From Paramuribaculum sp. (GTDB lineage Bacteria > Bacteroidota > Bacteroidia > Bacteroidales > Muribaculaceae), in contig JAIDXA010000017.1 of the NCBI GenBank assembly GCA_029058705.1, positions 9,246 through 24,321 on the forward strand: a stretch of DNA of 15,076 nt. The letters are read 5' to 3'. This document shows positions 12,835 through 15,076 of the stretch, piece by piece. The position numbers and the translations under genes were made by a program. The notes under the pieces are model-generated. The model saw only the letters and a list, made by a program, of their open reading frames with translations, ran no database searches and was not told the DNA's origin. Numbering within the stretch: position 1 is the first letter of the stretch; every line of letters starts with the position of its first letter.

Positions 12835-15076
12835 TCAGCTTTCCGAAGTGTAATGGCTGTAGTTTCCATAACCGTAGCCGTAACCATAGCCATATTTGTA
12901 ACCATAGCGGGCACCTTCTGCAACTGTAGCGTTAAGAACCAGGCCCATATTGTGGTACTTCTTTTCCTCATAAAGCCGATCAAGTTCAGGCAGCATCGAA
13001 CGCTCCAACAAGCCGGCTCTGACAACGAAGACCGTACGGTCGACTACCGTATTGATAATCTGGGCGTCAGCCATCATCTCTACCGGCGGACAGTCAATGA
13101 AAACATAGTCGAATTCCGATCTCAAAGAAGCAATCAGCTCCGCAAAACGGCGCGATTCGAGAAGCTCGGTTGGATTCGGAGGCAATGTTCCGACCGGAAG
13201 CACTGACAGCCCCTTGGCTATAGAGTCGCTGACAATTACGTCATTCACGTCATCTACCTCTCCGACAAGATAGTTGCTCAGTCCTCGCGATGGCAATGAC
13301 ACATAGGCTGAAGTTGACGCACGGCGCATATCGCAGTCTATCACAAGCACACGCTTGCCATTGATTGCGAAGCTGACACCGAGGTTCATCGCGATAAAAG
13401 TCTTGCCCGACCCCGGATTGAACGAAGTGACCATTATCACCTTGCATCCGGCATCGTTTGCCGACATAAAACTCAGGTTTGTACGGAGAACCCTGAATGC
13501 CTCGTTAATGACATCACGACGCCCTGTCTTAACGACGATGCGGCTTTCATTGGACTCCCCTTTCTTTGCCTTCTGCGAGGGAATCTCGCCAAGGAACGGC
13601 AACGAAAGATTATCGACATCGCCGCGACCGCGGACTTTCGTATTCATAGACTCAAGCAGATACGTAACCCCGAACGGAATGACAAGCCCTATAACGAAAG
13701 CCATCATGAGAATCTTGTTTCTGACAGGCGACGAAGGCGCGTTTGATCCGCCCGGACGATTAATGATCTGAGTATTATATGCGGTAAACGCCTGCGACAG
13801 TTCATTCTCTTCACGTTTCTGAAGGAGAAAGAGATACAGCGATTCCTTGACTTTCTGCTGACGCTCCATCGAGAGAAGGTCTTTGGCCTGGTTCGGACTG
13901 GCTGCAATCTTTTCAGTCGCGCGGCTTTTGCTTCCCTGCAGGTCGCGGATCTGGTTTTCAAGAGCAGTGATCTGGTGGTCGGTCGAAGCAATTATCGCGC
14001 TGCGCAATCCGGCAAGTTCACTGTCGAGATCCATAACCATCGGATGCGACTCCGACGAGTTGTTGACAAACTGGTTTCGTTTGAGGACAAGCTCATTATA
14101 TTCCGCGATCTGCGATTCTATCGTAGAATTGCCGACTCCGGAATTAACCGGAAGCACGCGGTTTTTATTCACCTCGCTGCCAAGATATGAACGCATATAG
14201 CGCGCCATCTGCAACTGGCTTCCAAGATTGAGGATAGCGCCGGCAGTTTCCTGATTTTCTGTCATATACATGCTGGCGGCTTGCTGCACATTCGGAATAA
14301 GATGCTCGCTCTGATACGACGAGATGTCGCGGTCGACAGTCCCCAGCTCCGTCTCTATGACTCCGAGACGTTCGTTTATAAAGTTCGAAGTACCGATAGC
14401 TACCTGATTGCGGTCTTCGATCCATTTTTCGTTGTAGACCGTAATGATAGCATTTATCAGATCTTCCGCACGCTGAGCCGACTGGTCATTGACCGTGATA
14501 TTGATAGTATTTCCCTTGTCGCTTTTGAGGGCGGCATTGAGTTTGCCTGAAAACTCCCCTACTGCCGCTTTTATAGGGCTGCATGTGACATTGACGGAAT
14601 AAGTCGTGCCAGGCACATAATACGGTGTTGTCTGAACCTCTACGGCACCTCCCGTAGTGGGCGTTGCCTGGCCGAGTCTGACAGGAGTCTTTGAGGTCGG
14701 CTCTTCGGAAACGCCGTTGAAACTCACCTCTGACAGGGTGTAGGTTCCGTTTTTGTCGACATCAACCTTAACCGAAGCGCTTCCGGTTTCTGTGAGTGTC
14801 GGAAAATTGACAACGATCGGAAGAGTGGTCCCATAGATGATTTCTTTTCTGAACCGGCCGTCAACTGTATAGTATTTATTAAGATTGAGACGCTTGACTG
14901 CCTCCTCCATCACATCAGGCGACTGAAGTTTGTTGATTTCGTCAGCGATATTGGACTGCGACTTGAAAAGTCCCATATTCGCGAAACCGTCGAGTTCCGA
15001 AGAGACCGAACTCCCTTTTGCCTCGCTTTTGATGACAATTGAAGCCGTGCGGGTATATATCGGCGCGGTCCTCATC
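12835..15076 (-). CDS. wzc: Wzc-type polysaccharide co-polymerase and tyrosine autokinase, 5' end outside window
   Basis: The frame enters from the window edge; the Met at 15075 is probably internal because the first transmembrane helix expected of the family is missing. The visible 746 residues hold a Wzz-type periplasmic part (about 1-450) with coiled-coil stretches (235-300, 365-430). A proline-containing segment and second transmembrane helix follow (APSSPVRN, 454-475). The cytoplasmic BY-kinase domain then has EAFRVLRTN (525-533), Walker A FNPGSGKT (552-559), Walker A' VLVIDCDMRR (576-585) and Walker B YVFIDCPP (657-664). The tail has nine tyrosines within residues 724-742, in alternating YG units: the autophosphorylation cluster. 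The protein governs export and chain length of capsule or exopolysaccharide in the inner membrane; its phosphatase cpsB follows. Confidence 0.95.
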   Translation of the reverse strand, partial: MRTAPIYTRTASIVIKSEAKGSSVSSELDGFANMGLFKSQSNIADEINKLQSPDVMEEAVKRLNLNKYYTVDGRFRKEIIYGTTLPIVVNFPTLTETGSASVKVDVDKNGTYTLSEVSFNGVSEEPTSKTPVRLGQATPTTGGAVEVQTTPYYVPGTTYSVNVTCSPIKAAVGEFSGKLNAALKSDKGNTINITVNDQSAQRAEDLINAIITVYNEKWIEDRNQVAIGTSNFINERLGVIETELGTVDRDISSYQSEHLIPNVQQAASMYMTENQETAGAILNLGSQLQMARYMRSYLGSEVNKNRVLPVNSGVGNSTIESQIAEYNELVLKRNQFVNNSSESHPMVMDLDSELAGLRSAIIASTDHQITALENQIRDLQGSKSRATEKIAASPNQAKDLLSMERQQKVKESLYLFLLQKREENELSQAFTAYNTQIINRPGGSNAPSSPVRNKILMMAFVIGLVIPFGVTYLLESMNTKVRGRGDVDNLSLPFLGEIPSQKAKKGESNESRIVVKTGRRDVINEAFRVLRTNLSFMSANDAGCKVIMVTSFNPGSGKTFIAMNLGVSFAINGKRVLVIDCDMRRASTSAYVSLPSRGLSNYLVGEVDDVNDVIVSDSIAKGLSVLPVGTLPPNPTELLESRRFAELIASLRSEFDYVFIDCPPVEMMADAQIINTVVDRTVFVVRAGLLERSMLPELDRLYEEKKYHNMGLVLNATVAEGARYGYKYGYGYGYGYGNYSHYTSES
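12862..12906 (-). repeat. Hexanucleotide repeat encoding the Tyr-Gly tail of Wzc
   Basis: About seven degenerate copies of a 6-base unit (TAY GGN on the coding strand, giving Tyr-Gly), interrupted by one Lys codon at 12895-12897. Codons alternate TAT/TAC and GGT/GGC, so the copies are not identical. Gain or loss of units would keep the frame and change the number of phosphorylatable tyrosines. Confidence 0.7.

Overview
The window looks like a chromosomal stretch from a gut-type Bacteroidales bacterium, most likely close to Muribaculaceae/Bacteroides (family-level placement is inference). The reasons are: promoter boxes of the Bacteroidetes type (TAnnTTTG, once with a TTTG box 20 nt upstream); the rpmB-rpmG-DUF4295 gene trio typical of that phylum; a MINPP-type phytase; and a Wzc/CpsB/CapD-like capsule block of Bacteroidales style. 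I see no rRNA, tRNA, CRISPR array, insertion sequence or integrase. No gap between genes exceeds 300 bases.

Left part (1-3536), all on the minus strand: the N-terminal 512 residues of a secreted M16 zinc peptidase cut by the window edge; a 179-residue secreted protein of unknown function with its own -7 box and terminator; the ribosomal operon rpmB-rpmG-DUF4295 ending at a GC-rich hairpin; and a doubtful 113-codon ORF that contains the likely rpmB promoter.

Centre (3647-7139): a plus-strand NhaD sodium/proton antiporter closed by a terminator hairpin; then a likely two-gene unit of branched-chain aminotransferase (ilvE) and a small HD-domain hydrolase. A minus-strand, cytoplasmic T7-lysozyme-type amidase lies tail to tail with the HD gene. 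Its -7 box sits so close to the ATG that the mRNA may be almost leaderless.

Right-centre (7199-9919): a minus-strand pair of exported enzymes, a MINPP-type inositol polyphosphate phosphatase followed 31 nt later by an ApbE flavin transferase lipoprotein with an altered active-site segment. A small plus-strand TPR protein follows.

Right part (9941-15076): a minus-strand capsule/exopolysaccharide block reading from the window edge: wzc-type tyrosine autokinase/chain-length protein (5' end outside the window), PHP-type tyrosine phosphatase CpsB/YwqE, and a membrane-anchored CapD/WbpM/PglF-type nucleotide-sugar 4,6-dehydratase, ended by a strong terminator. Kinase and phosphatase would form the phosphorylation cycle that controls polymer length and export, and the dehydratase would start synthesis of a deoxyamino sugar for the polymer or glycan. 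I find no convincing wholly new system. The most notable points are the repeat-encoded tyrosine tail of Wzc, two competing hairpins between wzc and cpsB, the ApbE active-site deviation, and the promoter embedded in a doubtful ORF.
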